NCBI GenBank assembly: GCA_038363005.1
Contig: JBBQBI010000025.1
Coordinates: forward strand, 9,634-73,633
Length of the DNA stretch: 64,000 nt
Reading direction: 5' to 3'
DNA from: JAKOWB01 sp038363005
GTDB lineage: Bacteria > Pseudomonadota > Alphaproteobacteria > Kiloniellales > JACOMY01
Part shown: positions 19,054-27,817 of the stretch, in pieces
Layout of the letters: each line of letters opens with the position of its first letter
Numbering within the stretch: the stretch's first letter is position 1
Program-made: the position numbers and the translations under genes
The notes under the pieces: generated by a model
The model's input: the letters and a program-made list of their open reading frames with translations, nothing else
Told to the model about the DNA's origin: nothing
The model's database searches: none

Positions 19054-20238
19054 CTATTCGCCACCGGCGACGCCGGTGTTGAATTCGCAGGTCTGCGCGC
19101 CCTTCTCATAGTAGGCGTAGTTGCCGAAGTTCAGCGGGATCGGAGCCGGGATGGCGCTGATCGCCGCGGCACAGCCGCTGACGCCGTTGCAGGAATCCAG
19201 GATTTCCTGCGCCGGGATGAAATCGCCGACCGTCCCACTCGGCTCGAAGCGCCCGCCGCCGCCGTCTACCAAGGACACGGCGGCGAAGAAGGACTCCTCG
19301 AAACTGGGATTGCCCGGTCCGCAGCCGAGGTCCGTGGGGTCGCTGCCGGCGCCGGCCTTGGGCTTGCGCTGCAGCGGCACGAAGGCGCTGCCGAAGGCGA
19401 TGTTGCGACGGATCTCGGCGACGCGATCCTGGCTGCCGTCGTTGCCCAGCGGGAAGGCAATGCCGATGCGGCCGATCGGGCTGATGTCGTGGTCCAGCGT
19501 GTCCCAGCGCCCGCCCATGGCGACGTAGAGGTGCGAGCCCGGCGGCAGGAAGTCGAGGCCGCCATAGCGCCACTCAGCCTCCACCGTCATGCCCGACAGG
19601 CTCTCCACGTCGTCGGTCTCTGTGTAGTGAAAGCCAGTGACGAAGAGCTCCAGGCGATGCCAGCGGATGTCCTGGCCAATGCCGAGGTAGAGATCGCCAC
19701 CCAGCCGCGGCGCGCGCAAGAAATCCTCGTTCGCCGTGTAGTCCTGGAAGGGAATGTAGGCATTGCCGCCGGCGCGCAGGCTCATGCCGCCGTCGCTGAC
19801 GTATTCGTACTCCAGGCCGACCGAGCCCTGGCCGGCGAAGGCGCCCTCGCTGCCCAGGTCGACGAAGGCGTTCACACCCCAGGCATTGTTCGGGTCAAGG
19901 GCGCCGCGCAGGATCAGGCCGACATCGCCACCCCAGGCCTGATCGTCGCCCTGGTCGAACCAAGTGCCCTGGCCGTCGCCCTGCAACATCAAGTACAAGC
20001 CATGGCCCTGATACAGGGGCGTGCGCCCGGTCAGCGTGACATTTGCGTGCTCGTCGGTGCCGCTACCGGTCAGCTTGCCGTCGCTCTGGATCGGCGCGCC
20101 GTCTTCCGGCATCAGGCGTTCGGGAAAGTAGGGATAGTCCCAGCCGTTGCGATCGCCGGCGTGCGGCGCGCCAGATCCCACCAAGCCCGCCAAGCTCACT
20201 GTCGCCAACGCCGCGACCAGGCGCCCCAAGCCCCGCAT
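19054..20238 (-). CDS. Inverse-autotransporter-like outer-membrane barrel with 4-Cys tail, copy 1
   Basis: The 394-residue protein has a signal peptide (LVAALATVSLAGLVGSGAPHAG). Residues from about 60 to 285 alternate like beta-strands and carry intimin/invasin translocator hallmarks: WGVNAFVDLGS, GSVGLEYEYV, GGNAYIPFQDY and LRAPRLGGDLYLG. A tail of about 110 residues follows, with four cysteines (LGCGPGN, SCNGVSGCAAA, TCEFN). Intimin-type proteins carry long passengers after the barrel; none is present here. The start at 20238 has GGGGGGA upstream; a longer frame from 20286 would put 16 residues before the signal peptide. Two close paralogues lie 5 kb away. Localisation is inferred and no function is known. 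Confidence 0.7.
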   Translation of the reverse strand: MRGLGRLVAALATVSLAGLVGSGAPHAGDRNGWDYPYFPERLMPEDGAPIQSDGKLTGSGTDEHANVTLTGRTPLYQGHGLYLMLQGDGQGTWFDQGDDQAWGGDVGLILRGALDPNNAWGVNAFVDLGSEGAFAGQGSVGLEYEYVSDGGMSLRAGGNAYIPFQDYTANEDFLRAPRLGGDLYLGIGQDIRWHRLELFVTGFHYTETDDVESLSGMTVEAEWRYGGLDFLPPGSHLYVAMGGRWDTLDHDISPIGRIGIAFPLGNDGSQDRVAEIRRNIAFGSAFVPLQRKPKAGAGSDPTDLGCGPGNPSFEESFFAAVSLVDGGGGRFEPSGTVGDFIPAQEILDSCNGVSGCAAAISAIPAPIPLNFGNYAYYEKGAQTCEFNTGVAGGE

Positions 20239-20379
20239 TGCCGTGTCCCCCCGCATCCCCCGCCGCCCGCTGCCGCCAGCGTGCATGCGGGATAAATCTG
20301 CTATCAGAAACGAAGGGAAACCTAGGCGCGATTGGTTGATAGAACGGGGTGCGCCAAGTGCGCCTGGGTTGAAGCTGGT

Positions 20380-23300
20380 TCACGCCCGTGTGGCGTGGAC
20401 CTCGAGATGGTGCAGGATCGCCATGCCGGTACCGGCCAGCGGATCGAGCCGCAGCCAGCCGTGCGGCTGGATCACCGGCGTCACGAAGCGAACCATGTGG
20501 CGGCCGCGCGCGGCGGTCTGCCGCTGGCTGCGCTCCTCGCTGTAGCTGTGCTGCTGCTTGGTCTGCCAGAAAAGCTGCAGCATGGCCGATTGCTCGAATT
20601 CCATGTCGCAGGTGACGATGAGTTGGCAGGGCATCGTCGGCATCCGTACGCCACGCAACAGCACGATCGGATCGATGCCGGAGGATTGGATGCACAGCGA
20701 CCGGCCAAGCGCCTCGAACTGCGCATGGCCCACCGCCCGCAGGCGCCGGAAGCTGCGCTGATCGGCGAACTCGGCGATCCGCTCGGAGCCTTGCAGCAGT
20801 TCGCCCACATCCTGGTCCGGCAGCAGTCCCTGCATGGCCTGAACGACCTGCTCGACGATGTCGGGCCGGAACTCCTCGCTGTCGGCCAGCAATCGCAACC
20901 ACTGTTCGCCGAGTCGCGGCTGAGTGGCCAGCGCCGGCGCCAGCAGCTGTGCCAGTCGGCGTCGCTGAGTGGCGGTCGGCGCCAGGTCCGGTGCGCCGTC
21001 CGCCTGCAGATGCCGCCGGTACAGCCTGATCGGCAGCGGCAGCAGGGTGCCCCCGCCGATCACCAGCCGTGTCAGCAATTCGCCCGCCGCGTGGGGCCCC
21101 AGGGCGGTGTCCTCGCAGAAGCCGCCCAGCGCCTCGAAGGCAGCGCGACGGATTGCGAAGCAGCGGACTCCGTACAGGTCCTCGATCACTGCCAAGGCCG
21201 TCGGCCCGCCCAGCGGCTGGGCTGTCCCCAGCAGCCGCGGTCGCGAGTCAGGTGAAGCCCGCAGGTTGCCGAAGACGTCGTGGGCGCTGACCGCCGCGTC
21301 GGCGCCGCTGACCGACAGGGCATCGCCGAAAGCGCGTAGTGCCCGCTGGTCGAGGTCCACCTCGCGGCCGGTGAAGACCAGGACCTCGCGCTGGCCAGCG
21401 GCGGCCAGGCGGTTGGCCTGCGCGCCCCATGGCAAGGTGCCATCGAGCGCGATCTGGTTGACGCGCCGGATCGACTGCTGATCGCCTTTGCGTGGCCAGT
21501 CCGGAGTGTCAAAGTCGGTGCCAGCCAGGACGCCGGCGCGCAGGAAAATATTGGCAGGCTGTCCGACCTGTTCGTTGATCGAGTGGAGCGTCATCGCGAG
21601 CGCGGGACCACTCAATCCGTTGTCCAGGAGTACGACGTCGAGCGCCCGCGCGTCGCCGTCCGACCACCAGGGTCTGTCCAAGCTGGCCGGCGCGATGACG
21701 GGCGGGTCGACCAGCAGCGCATCCTGCCAGGCCAACCATTGCAGCAGTGCCGCGTCCGGCACGCAGGCCAGGCGTCCCGGCGCGAAGCCAAGCGCCAGGG
21801 CGTTCTGCATGGCGGTGGCGAGGGCGGCTGGTTCGGCCGCCACCAACACGCGTTCGCGATCCTCTTCATGCACCAGTTCCGGCACGCCGCCGACCGGCAC
21901 AGCGATCATCGGCACGCCGGCCGCCAGACACTCATAAACGGTATAGGGTAGGTTGTCGTGGCGCGAGGGAATGACCACCAGCGCCTCGGCCTCGCGCATG
22001 TAGTGCAGCGCGGTTTGGCTGTCGTAGCCTTCGATGATCTCTGAGGGGAACGGCCAGCGAAACCGTGCCGCCAGCAGCTTTTCGGCTTCGCTCTCGCGAT
22101 CCATGCGGCCCATGAAGATGACCCGCCGCACAGCCGCGCCGCTCGCTGCCAGCGCGTCGACGGCCGCGCAGAAGCTGTCGAGCCCCTTGCGCGGTTCCAG
22201 CCGGCCGAAGAACGCCAAGTCGTGGATTGCGTGGCGCATGCCATCCGGCGCGGCGTCCGACGGTCGCGGCAGCAGGCGTGCTGCCGCCGTCAGCAGGTTG
22301 GGATGCACGACCTGGCGTTGCGGCAGGCGGTATCCCTGGTCGCGCAGCCAGCGCAACATCCAGGCGCTCGGCGTCACCACGCTGTCGGCCAACGCGAGTT
22401 GCAGCCGCTCGGCGTGGTCGATGTGGAGATGCTGCGCGCGCAGCGGCAGGTCGTTGCCGTCGCGATGCCAGGGTGTCATGCCGTGGGCGGTGACGATCAG
22501 CGGCGTGCGCCAGAACATCAGACCGGCGCGGCGGGCCGCCACCATCCCGGCACCAAGACCGAGGCAATCGTGCAGGTGGACAAGGTCGAAGCCCTGTGCG
22601 GCGATCCAGGTGACGGCGTCGGTCGGCAGCCGCGGCGTGGAGAAGCCGCCCTGCGGGCTCATCGACTGTGCCTGGAAGGTGACGACCCGCACTTGTTGTG
22701 CATGCCAGATGCGCTCGGCGCCGTACTGCAAAGCGTTGCCGCCGAGCGGTGTGTAAACGACGGTCACGCTATGGCCGGCAAGGGCCAATGCTTCCGCCGA
22801 GGCGGCCACGGCGGTGCCGATGCCGCCGCTGGTGTCGTTATGGGCGAGTTGGAAGGTCAGCAGGCAGACTTGGCGTTGCGGGCCGAGCAGCGCGTCCACC
22901 GTGGGTGCAGGCGCAAAGTCTCCTGCCGGGGCCCAGCGCACGCGCAACAGCGGCTGCAGGGTGGCGACACGGCGCACCAGCTTTGGCAGCGCCGACGGAT
23001 CGTCGCCGCGTTGCCGGATCTGGCGCAACTGTCCAAGCGTGGCATGCAGCGCCAGCGCCGGGCGGTCAGGGCGTTGCAGCAGGCCGCGGGCGACCAGCGC
23101 CTGATGGTCAGGCCGGAAACTGCCCGCCAGCGGCAGTCGCCAGCGATTTGCCTCGAGGTACCGGCCGTAGCCGTCCACTTCCCAGCCATTGGCATGAACT
23201 GCCTTGCGGCGCCGGGGCACTGCAAGCCGCGTGGCGTAACGCCACTTGAAATGGTGCACCACGCCGCGCAGCGGCACACTGTGCGACACGTCCGGCGTTG

Positions 23301-24633
23301 GCGAGACGTGATGCCCCATGATGATGTGGGTGTCGTCCTGCACCAGGAACAGCGGCACCTTGTTGCGCATCGGCTGCACTGCCGGGTTCATCCGCTCGGA
23401 CAGCAGGACGGAGCCCAGCGGATAGGTGGCTTGCGGCGTCCGCCCGGCATGCAGCGGCGGCAGACTACCGTCCGCGGCGAGACGCTGCACCAGGACCGCA
23501 GTCAGGCTCTTCAGGCGGAGCACCTTCAAGGCGCGGATCGTGGCGGCCAGCGAGGCATAGGGCAACTCGAGGAATTCGTCGGCGTCGGCCAAGAGGACCC
23601 AGCGCCCGCGATACGCTGGCAGCAGGCGGTTCAACTGGTCGCATTTCACCTGCTCCGAGAAGGGGCCTTCGTACTCGTTCTCAATGGTGATGTCGGCCTC
23701 GCCCAGGAGCGCGCGCAGCACTGCCCGGTTGCCTGGTGGTCCATGCAGCACCACATGGAATCGGCTGACGCCGAGCGTGCGGTAATGCGCCAAGAAGGCG
23801 GGTACCAGGTCCGCATCGTCACCGCCCAGGTGGCAGAGCAACGGTGGCGGCCCCGGGTCGGTCACGGGAACTGTGTGCTTGCTGGCACTCGCGTCCTGCA
23901 GCCAGCGGGCGTGTTCAGTCGGTCGCAGTGCCTGCGCCACCTTGTCGTAGTTCAGCACCACAGCACGCGCCCGATAACGGGCCTGAACGTGCAGGCGCGG
24001 TGCCACCGGTCGGTGGGGCAGACCGAGAAAGTCGAACAGCCGCGGTATCTCGACCTGCCAACCCTTGGCCAAGGTCTCGTAACTTATGCGGAAAACTCGT
24101 TCATCGGGAAACAGCTGGGCGATTTTGCGGAACTGCGACTCGACCCAGCGGGATTGGTGCAGAAAGCGTCGCGGGTCGACCTCAAGGGGTAGCGGCGGCG
24201 CGCGTGTTGGCCGGCTTTCGGTCCATAGTCCAGTGGCCTCGGCCTGTTTCAGCGACAGGTATCGCGCCAGCTCATTCTCGCGCCAAAGCTGTATGACCTT
24301 TAGGTCTGGCAGCCCTGGCAAGTAGCGAAGGGGAAACTGGTCGCAGATTTGAAACTGCGGTGGAAAGATGCGAAAGCCGGCGGCCAGGGTACCTGGCGGC
24401 TTGCCGGACCACACATGCTGTTCCAGCAAGCCCTGTGGATCCTCGTCTCGCGCCCTGTACCAGGGCTGCAGGTCGACGGCTGTCGACAGCGTGCCGGGAG
24501 GCAGCAGGCCGTGAAAGTCGAAATTCCTGTGAAAGACTTCGCCGAGACAGCTGATTTGCGGGTGCTCGTCCAGGAGGCCCTGGAGAAAATTGGTGCCGGA
24601 CCGTGGATTCGACAGAATGATGAAGCGAATCAT
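20380..24633 (-). CDS. Giant sulfotransferase-glycosyltransferase multidomain protein
   Basis: This 1417-residue protein has at least four catalytic-type domains and no signal peptide. Residues 1 to about 230 are sulfotransferase-like, with a PAPS-loop match ILSNPRSGTNFLQGLLDEHP at the N-terminus. About 262-500 is a GT-A-type domain (LVPAFLAHYRTLGVSRFHVV, then DADEF at 350-354). About 588-960 is a GT-B domain of family 4 (SGGIGTAVAA, HLHDCLGLGAG, FFGRLEPRKGL, ECLAAGVPMIAVPVGGVPEL). About 998-1210 is a second, degenerate GT-A-like domain (VRCFAIRRAAFEALGGF). The last 110 residues look like a beta-sandwich (LQLFWQTKQQHSYSEE). It probably decorates or extends a surface glycan, and barrel copy 1 lies 141 bases downstream. 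The substrate is unknown. Confidence 0.8.
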   Translation of the reverse strand: MIRFIILSNPRSGTNFLQGLLDEHPQISCLGEVFHRNFDFHGLLPPGTLSTAVDLQPWYRARDEDPQGLLEQHVWSGKPPGTLAAGFRIFPPQFQICDQFPLRYLPGLPDLKVIQLWRENELARYLSLKQAEATGLWTESRPTRAPPLPLEVDPRRFLHQSRWVESQFRKIAQLFPDERVFRISYETLAKGWQVEIPRLFDFLGLPHRPVAPRLHVQARYRARAVVLNYDKVAQALRPTEHARWLQDASASKHTVPVTDPGPPPLLCHLGGDDADLVPAFLAHYRTLGVSRFHVVLHGPPGNRAVLRALLGEADITIENEYEGPFSEQVKCDQLNRLLPAYRGRWVLLADADEFLELPYASLAATIRALKVLRLKSLTAVLVQRLAADGSLPPLHAGRTPQATYPLGSVLLSERMNPAVQPMRNKVPLFLVQDDTHIIMGHHVSPTPDVSHSVPLRGVVHHFKWRYATRLAVPRRRKAVHANGWEVDGYGRYLEANRWRLPLAGSFRPDHQALVARGLLQRPDRPALALHATLGQLRQIRQRGDDPSALPKLVRRVATLQPLLRVRWAPAGDFAPAPTVDALLGPQRQVCLLTFQLAHNDTSGGIGTAVAASAEALALAGHSVTVVYTPLGGNALQYGAERIWHAQQVRVVTFQAQSMSPQGGFSTPRLPTDAVTWIAAQGFDLVHLHDCLGLGAGMVAARRAGLMFWRTPLIVTAHGMTPWHRDGNDLPLRAQHLHIDHAERLQLALADSVVTPSAWMLRWLRDQGYRLPQRQVVHPNLLTAAARLLPRPSDAAPDGMRHAIHDLAFFGRLEPRKGLDSFCAAVDALAASGAAVRRVIFMGRMDRESEAEKLLAARFRWPFPSEIIEGYDSQTALHYMREAEALVVIPSRHDNLPYTVYECLAAGVPMIAVPVGGVPELVHEEDRERVLVAAEPAALATAMQNALALGFAPGRLACVPDAALLQWLAWQDALLVDPPVIAPASLDRPWWSDGDARALDVVLLDNGLSGPALAMTLHSINEQVGQPANIFLRAGVLAGTDFDTPDWPRKGDQQSIRRVNQIALDGTLPWGAQANRLAAAGQREVLVFTGREVDLDQRALRAFGDALSVSGADAAVSAHDVFGNLRASPDSRPRLLGTAQPLGGPTALAVIEDLYGVRCFAIRRAAFEALGGFCEDTALGPHAAGELLTRLVIGGGTLLPLPIRLYRRHLQADGAPDLAPTATQRRRLAQLLAPALATQPRLGEQWLRLLADSEEFRPDIVEQVVQAMQGLLPDQDVGELLQGSERIAEFADQRSFRRLRAVGHAQFEALGRSLCIQSSGIDPIVLLRGVRMPTMPCQLIVTCDMEFEQSAMLQLFWQTKQQHSYSEERSQRQTAARGRHMVRFVTPVIQPHGWLRLDPLAGTGMAILHHLEVHATRA

Positions 24634-24791
24634 TGCGTGGGTCGTCGCCGACCCGCCCCCCAGATGTTTGAACTCCTATTCTGTTGAATACCATTTTAAA
24701 CACCAGCGGAATCGGTGCTGGCCTTGACGGCGGGCCTTCCAAGGCGCTACCCGCCCCGCTTCACAGCCACCAGTCGCACAGGAACCGCCCG

Positions 24792-25241
24792 ATGGACGAT
24801 CTCTGGTTCGAGGACTTCACCCCCGGCCGTCAGTTCAAGACGCGCGGCGCCACGCTCAGCGAGGCGCAGATCCTCGACTTCGCCTGGACCTACGACCCGC
24901 AGCCCTTCCACATCGACAAGGAGGCAGCCCAGGAGTGGGGTTACGGCGGCATCATCGCCTCGGGCTTCCACACCATGGCGGTGGCCTTCCGCCTGTTCTT
25001 CCACGAGCGGATCATCACCGCCTGCTCGCTGGGTTCGCCCGGCTTCGACGAGTTGAAGTGGATGAAGCCGGTCTATCCCGGCGACACCATCAAGGTGGTG
25101 GCGACGGTGAAGGAGGCGCGACCCTCGGGATCCAAGCCCGACCGCGGCCTGATCAAGATGGCATTCGACGTGCAGAACCAGCGCGGCGAGAGCGTGATGT
25201 TCTTCCTGGCCAACCAGATCCTGCGCAAGAAGCCGGCCTGA
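24792..25241 (+). CDS. MaoC-type enoyl-CoA hydratase/dehydratase
   Basis: This 149-residue single hot-dog protein matches the MaoC/R-hydratase family: FEDFTPGRQFKTRGATLSE at the N-terminus, then the hydratase block DPQPFHIDKEAAQEWGYGG (residues 37-55) with the catalytic Asp/His pair, and IASGFHTMAV. Such enzymes hydrate trans-2-enoyl-CoA, usually to the R-3-hydroxyacyl form. The start at 24792 was chosen because AGGA lies 11 bases upstream and the N-terminus matches the family; 36 further in-frame codons upstream look non-coding. The 158-base gap before it is locally AT-rich (24665-24710), suggesting a promoter area. No fatty-acid operon is adjacent, so its pathway is open. Confidence 0.9.
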   Translation: MDDLWFEDFTPGRQFKTRGATLSEAQILDFAWTYDPQPFHIDKEAAQEWGYGGIIASGFHTMAVAFRLFFHERIITACSLGSPGFDELKWMKPVYPGDTIKVVATVKEARPSGSKPDRGLIKMAFDVQNQRGESVMFFLANQILRKKPA

Positions 25242-25256
25242 GGACCAGCCGTCGGA

Positions 25257-26435
25257 TCAGCCGCCGCCGGAGATCGTCGCAGTCCAGGCGCAGCTGTCGG
25301 CGGCCTTGGAGGCGCTCGCCGTCTGCAGCTCGAAAATCGGGAAGCCGCCGCTGTCCGGCGCGGCGAAGGCGGCAATGCAGTCGAGGTAGCCGTTGCAGGC
25401 CTGTTCGACCGGCGCGTTGCCGACGATCTGCTGGATCGGCGTGCCTTCGGGGAAGTTCTCGCCCAGCGGCGCCATGCCGTTGTTGATTGGGATCGGCCCG
25501 GCATCGAGCTGGTCGGCGAAGGGCGCATTGCCCGGCCCGCAGCCCAGGTCCGGCAGGCCCGGCCCGCCGCCAGCGGCCGGCAGCGGCTTGTACTTGAAGG
25601 GCACGAAGGCGGTGCCATAGGCGATGTTGCGGCGAACCTCGGCGACACGCTCGTGCCGCTCGTCGCTCCAGAAGGCGATAGTCAGGCCGACGCCGAACAG
25701 CGGCGCGACCGCTTCGTCAATGGAGTCCCAACGCGCGCCCATGGACGCATAGAGGTGCGATCCGGTGGGCAGGAAGTCGAAACCGCTGTAGCGGTACTCC
25801 ACCTGGCCGCTGACGCCCCACAGCGCCTCGGCCTTGTCGGTCTCGGCATAGCCGAAGCCGGTGAGGAATCCCTCCAGCCGGTGCCAGCCGTGGTCCTGGC
25901 CGACGCCGAGGTAGAGATCGCCGCCCAGCCGTGGTCCGCGCGCGCGGTCGCGGTCCTGGCTGTAGTCCTCGAAGGGAACGTAGGCGTTGCCGCCGGCGCG
26001 GTAGCTGGTGCCCTTGGCACCCAGATGCTCGTACTCTAGCCCCAGCGAGCCCTGGCCGCCGAAGCCCTGGAAGTCGCCCAGGTCGACAAAGGCGTTGATC
26101 CCCCAGGCGTCGTTGTCGTCCAGGGCGTGGCGCAGGATCAGGCCGGCGTTGCCACCCCAGTAGGTCGTGTCGCTGTCGAAGTCGCTGCCGACGAAGCCCT
26201 CGCCCTGCAACATCAGGTAGGCATCCTCGCCCTGCCACAGCGGCGTGCGCAGGAAGCCGGATCCGGTGATCTCGTTGTCGCTGCCCCGGCCGCGCAGGTT
26301 GAGGTCGCTCTGCACCTGCTGGCCGTCCTCGGGGATCAGGCGTTCTGGACTGAAGCCATCCGGCAGGGTTTGCGCCGCCGCTGGGGCAGCCCAGGCGAAC
26401 AGGGACACGAAGACGACCAGAAGGCTGCGTCGCAT
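25257..26435 (-). CDS. Inverse-autotransporter-like outer-membrane barrel with 4-Cys tail, copy 2
   Basis: The 392-residue protein has a clear signal peptide (LLVVFVSLFAWAAPAAAQ). Next comes PDGFSPERLIPEDGQQVQSD and a barrel region with WGINAFVDLGDFQ, GSLGLEYEHLG, GGNAYVPFEDY and GPRLGGDLYLGVGQ. The tail repeats the pattern of copy 1: LGCGPGN, then CNGYLDCIAAF, then a final cysteine near the C-terminus (SCAWTATISGGG). GAGG lies about 12 bases before the ATG. It follows copy 3 after only 10 bases, so the two form an operon and a tandem duplication. It is much closer in sequence to copy 3 than to copy 1 in the barrel, but closer to copy 1 around the first tail cysteine. Confidence 0.72.
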   Translation of the reverse strand: MRRSLLVVFVSLFAWAAPAAAQTLPDGFSPERLIPEDGQQVQSDLNLRGRGSDNEITGSGFLRTPLWQGEDAYLMLQGEGFVGSDFDSDTTYWGGNAGLILRHALDDNDAWGINAFVDLGDFQGFGGQGSLGLEYEHLGAKGTSYRAGGNAYVPFEDYSQDRDRARGPRLGGDLYLGVGQDHGWHRLEGFLTGFGYAETDKAEALWGVSGQVEYRYSGFDFLPTGSHLYASMGARWDSIDEAVAPLFGVGLTIAFWSDERHERVAEVRRNIAYGTAFVPFKYKPLPAAGGGPGLPDLGCGPGNAPFADQLDAGPIPINNGMAPLGENFPEGTPIQQIVGNAPVEQACNGYLDCIAAFAAPDSGGFPIFELQTASASKAADSCAWTATISGGG

Positions 26436-26445
26436 GGTGCTGTCC

Positions 26446-27597
26446 TCAGCCCGAGTTGACCCGGAACTCGATTCTGCCGTTGCAGTTGCCGGCCGACTTG
26501 ACGAAGTGGATGGTGGTCAATCCCTCGTTGTAGTCCTGCGGCGTCACCAGGCTGTTCATGGCCGCCAGGCAGTCGCCAAAGCCCTGGCACATGGTCTCGA
26601 TCTCGCCGGGCTGCAGGTAGCTGGCGATCGACGTGCCAGCCGGCACGAGTTCGCCGAACGTCATGTCGCCGTCGTTGAGATAGGCGAAGAGGTCGACCGC
26701 CTGTTCCTTCGGCACGTCGCCGATCTGGCAGGCCTGGTCCTTGTAGTCGATCGGCACGAAGGGCGAGCCGTAGGCCAGGTTGCGCCGCACCTCGGCGACA
26801 CGCTCGTGCTGCTCGTCGTTCCAGAAGGCGATGGTCAGGCCGACGCCGAACAGCGGCGAGACCTCGCGGTCGATGGTGTCCCAGCGCGCGCCCATCGAGG
26901 CATAGAGGTGCGAGCCGGTGGGCAGGAAGTCGAAGCCGCTGTAGCGGTATTCCATCTCGCCGGTGGCGCCCCACAGTGGCTTGGCGGTGTCGGTCTCGGC
27001 GTAGTGGAAGCCGGTCAGGAAGCCCTCGAAGCGGTGCTCGCCATGGTCCTGGCCGACGCCGAGATAGAGGTCGCCACCCAGGCGCGGCGCGCGGCCACGG
27101 TCGAAGTCCTCGGTATAGTCCTCGAAGGGCACGTAAGCGTTGCCGCCAGCACGGTAGCTGGTGCCCTTGGCACCCAGGTGCTCGTACTCCAGGCCCAGCG
27201 AGCCCTGGCCGGCGAAGCCCTGCGCCTCGCCCAGGTCGACGAAGGCGTTGACGCCGACGGCGTCGTTGAGGTCGAGGCCCTGGCGCCAGATCAGGCCCAG
27301 CGAACCGCCCCACTGCGTCTCGCCATGGTCCCATTCGTTGTTCAGCGAGCCTTCGCCCTGCAGCATCAGGTAGCTGGCCTCGCCCTGCCACAGCGGCGTG
27401 CGCAAGAAGGCGGAGCCGTTGATGTCATCGTCGCTGCCGCGGCCGCGCAGGTTAAGATCGCTCTGCACCTGCTGGCCGTCCTCGGGCAGCAGCCGCTCCG
27501 GGCTGAAGCCTCCGGGGACCGTCTGCGCCATGGCCGCCAGCGGCAGCAACAGCAGGCCCGCCGCCAGCGGCGCCCGCCACCTCGTTCGATACCGCAT
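26446..27597 (-). CDS. Inverse-autotransporter-like outer-membrane barrel with 4-Cys tail, copy 3
   Basis: The 383-residue protein has a signal peptide (LAAGLLLLPLAAMAQ), followed by PGGFSPERLLPEDGQQVQSD and a barrel nearly parallel to copy 2: VGVNAFVDLGEAQ, GSLGLEYEHLGAKG, GGNAYVPFEDYTED, FDFLPTGSHLYASMGARWD. Its tail also has four cysteines (QACQIGD, MCQGFGDCLAAM, NCNGRIEF) but differs in length from copies 1 and 2. The ATG at 27597 has GGGGGA a few bases upstream; the open frame to 28158 is the shadow of serC and the promoter region. It leads the copy 3-copy 2 operon and is divergent from serC across 220 bases. Confidence 0.72.
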   Translation of the reverse strand: MRYRTRWRAPLAAGLLLLPLAAMAQTVPGGFSPERLLPEDGQQVQSDLNLRGRGSDDDINGSAFLRTPLWQGEASYLMLQGEGSLNNEWDHGETQWGGSLGLIWRQGLDLNDAVGVNAFVDLGEAQGFAGQGSLGLEYEHLGAKGTSYRAGGNAYVPFEDYTEDFDRGRAPRLGGDLYLGVGQDHGEHRFEGFLTGFHYAETDTAKPLWGATGEMEYRYSGFDFLPTGSHLYASMGARWDTIDREVSPLFGVGLTIAFWNDEQHERVAEVRRNLAYGSPFVPIDYKDQACQIGDVPKEQAVDLFAYLNDGDMTFGELVPAGTSIASYLQPGEIETMCQGFGDCLAAMNSLVTPQDYNEGLTTIHFVKSAGNCNGRIEFRVNSG

Positions 27598-27817
27598 GCC
27601 AATCCCCCCAGATTGAGCTTCGTTCTGGCAGCCTAGTCCGGCGCACCCCCGCATGCAGGCATATTGTCTTAATACGCTGCCGCCGCCGCCGTGGCCTGCG
27701 GCAACGTTTCCCGCCTGGCAGCGACACCTCTTCACCGGAACGCGCTTGCCGCATCGCAGCATGTTGCTAGAGTGCCGCCCCACACCGCTGCACCAGTTGC
27801 TCCCGAGGGGGACCATC

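Noticed and set aside
22222..24192. Open frame of 656 codons on the + strand inside the giant sulfotransferase-glycosyltransferase gene
   Set aside because: The - strand product has recognisable PAPS-loop and glycosyltransferase motifs, whereas this one has none and no ribosome-binding site.
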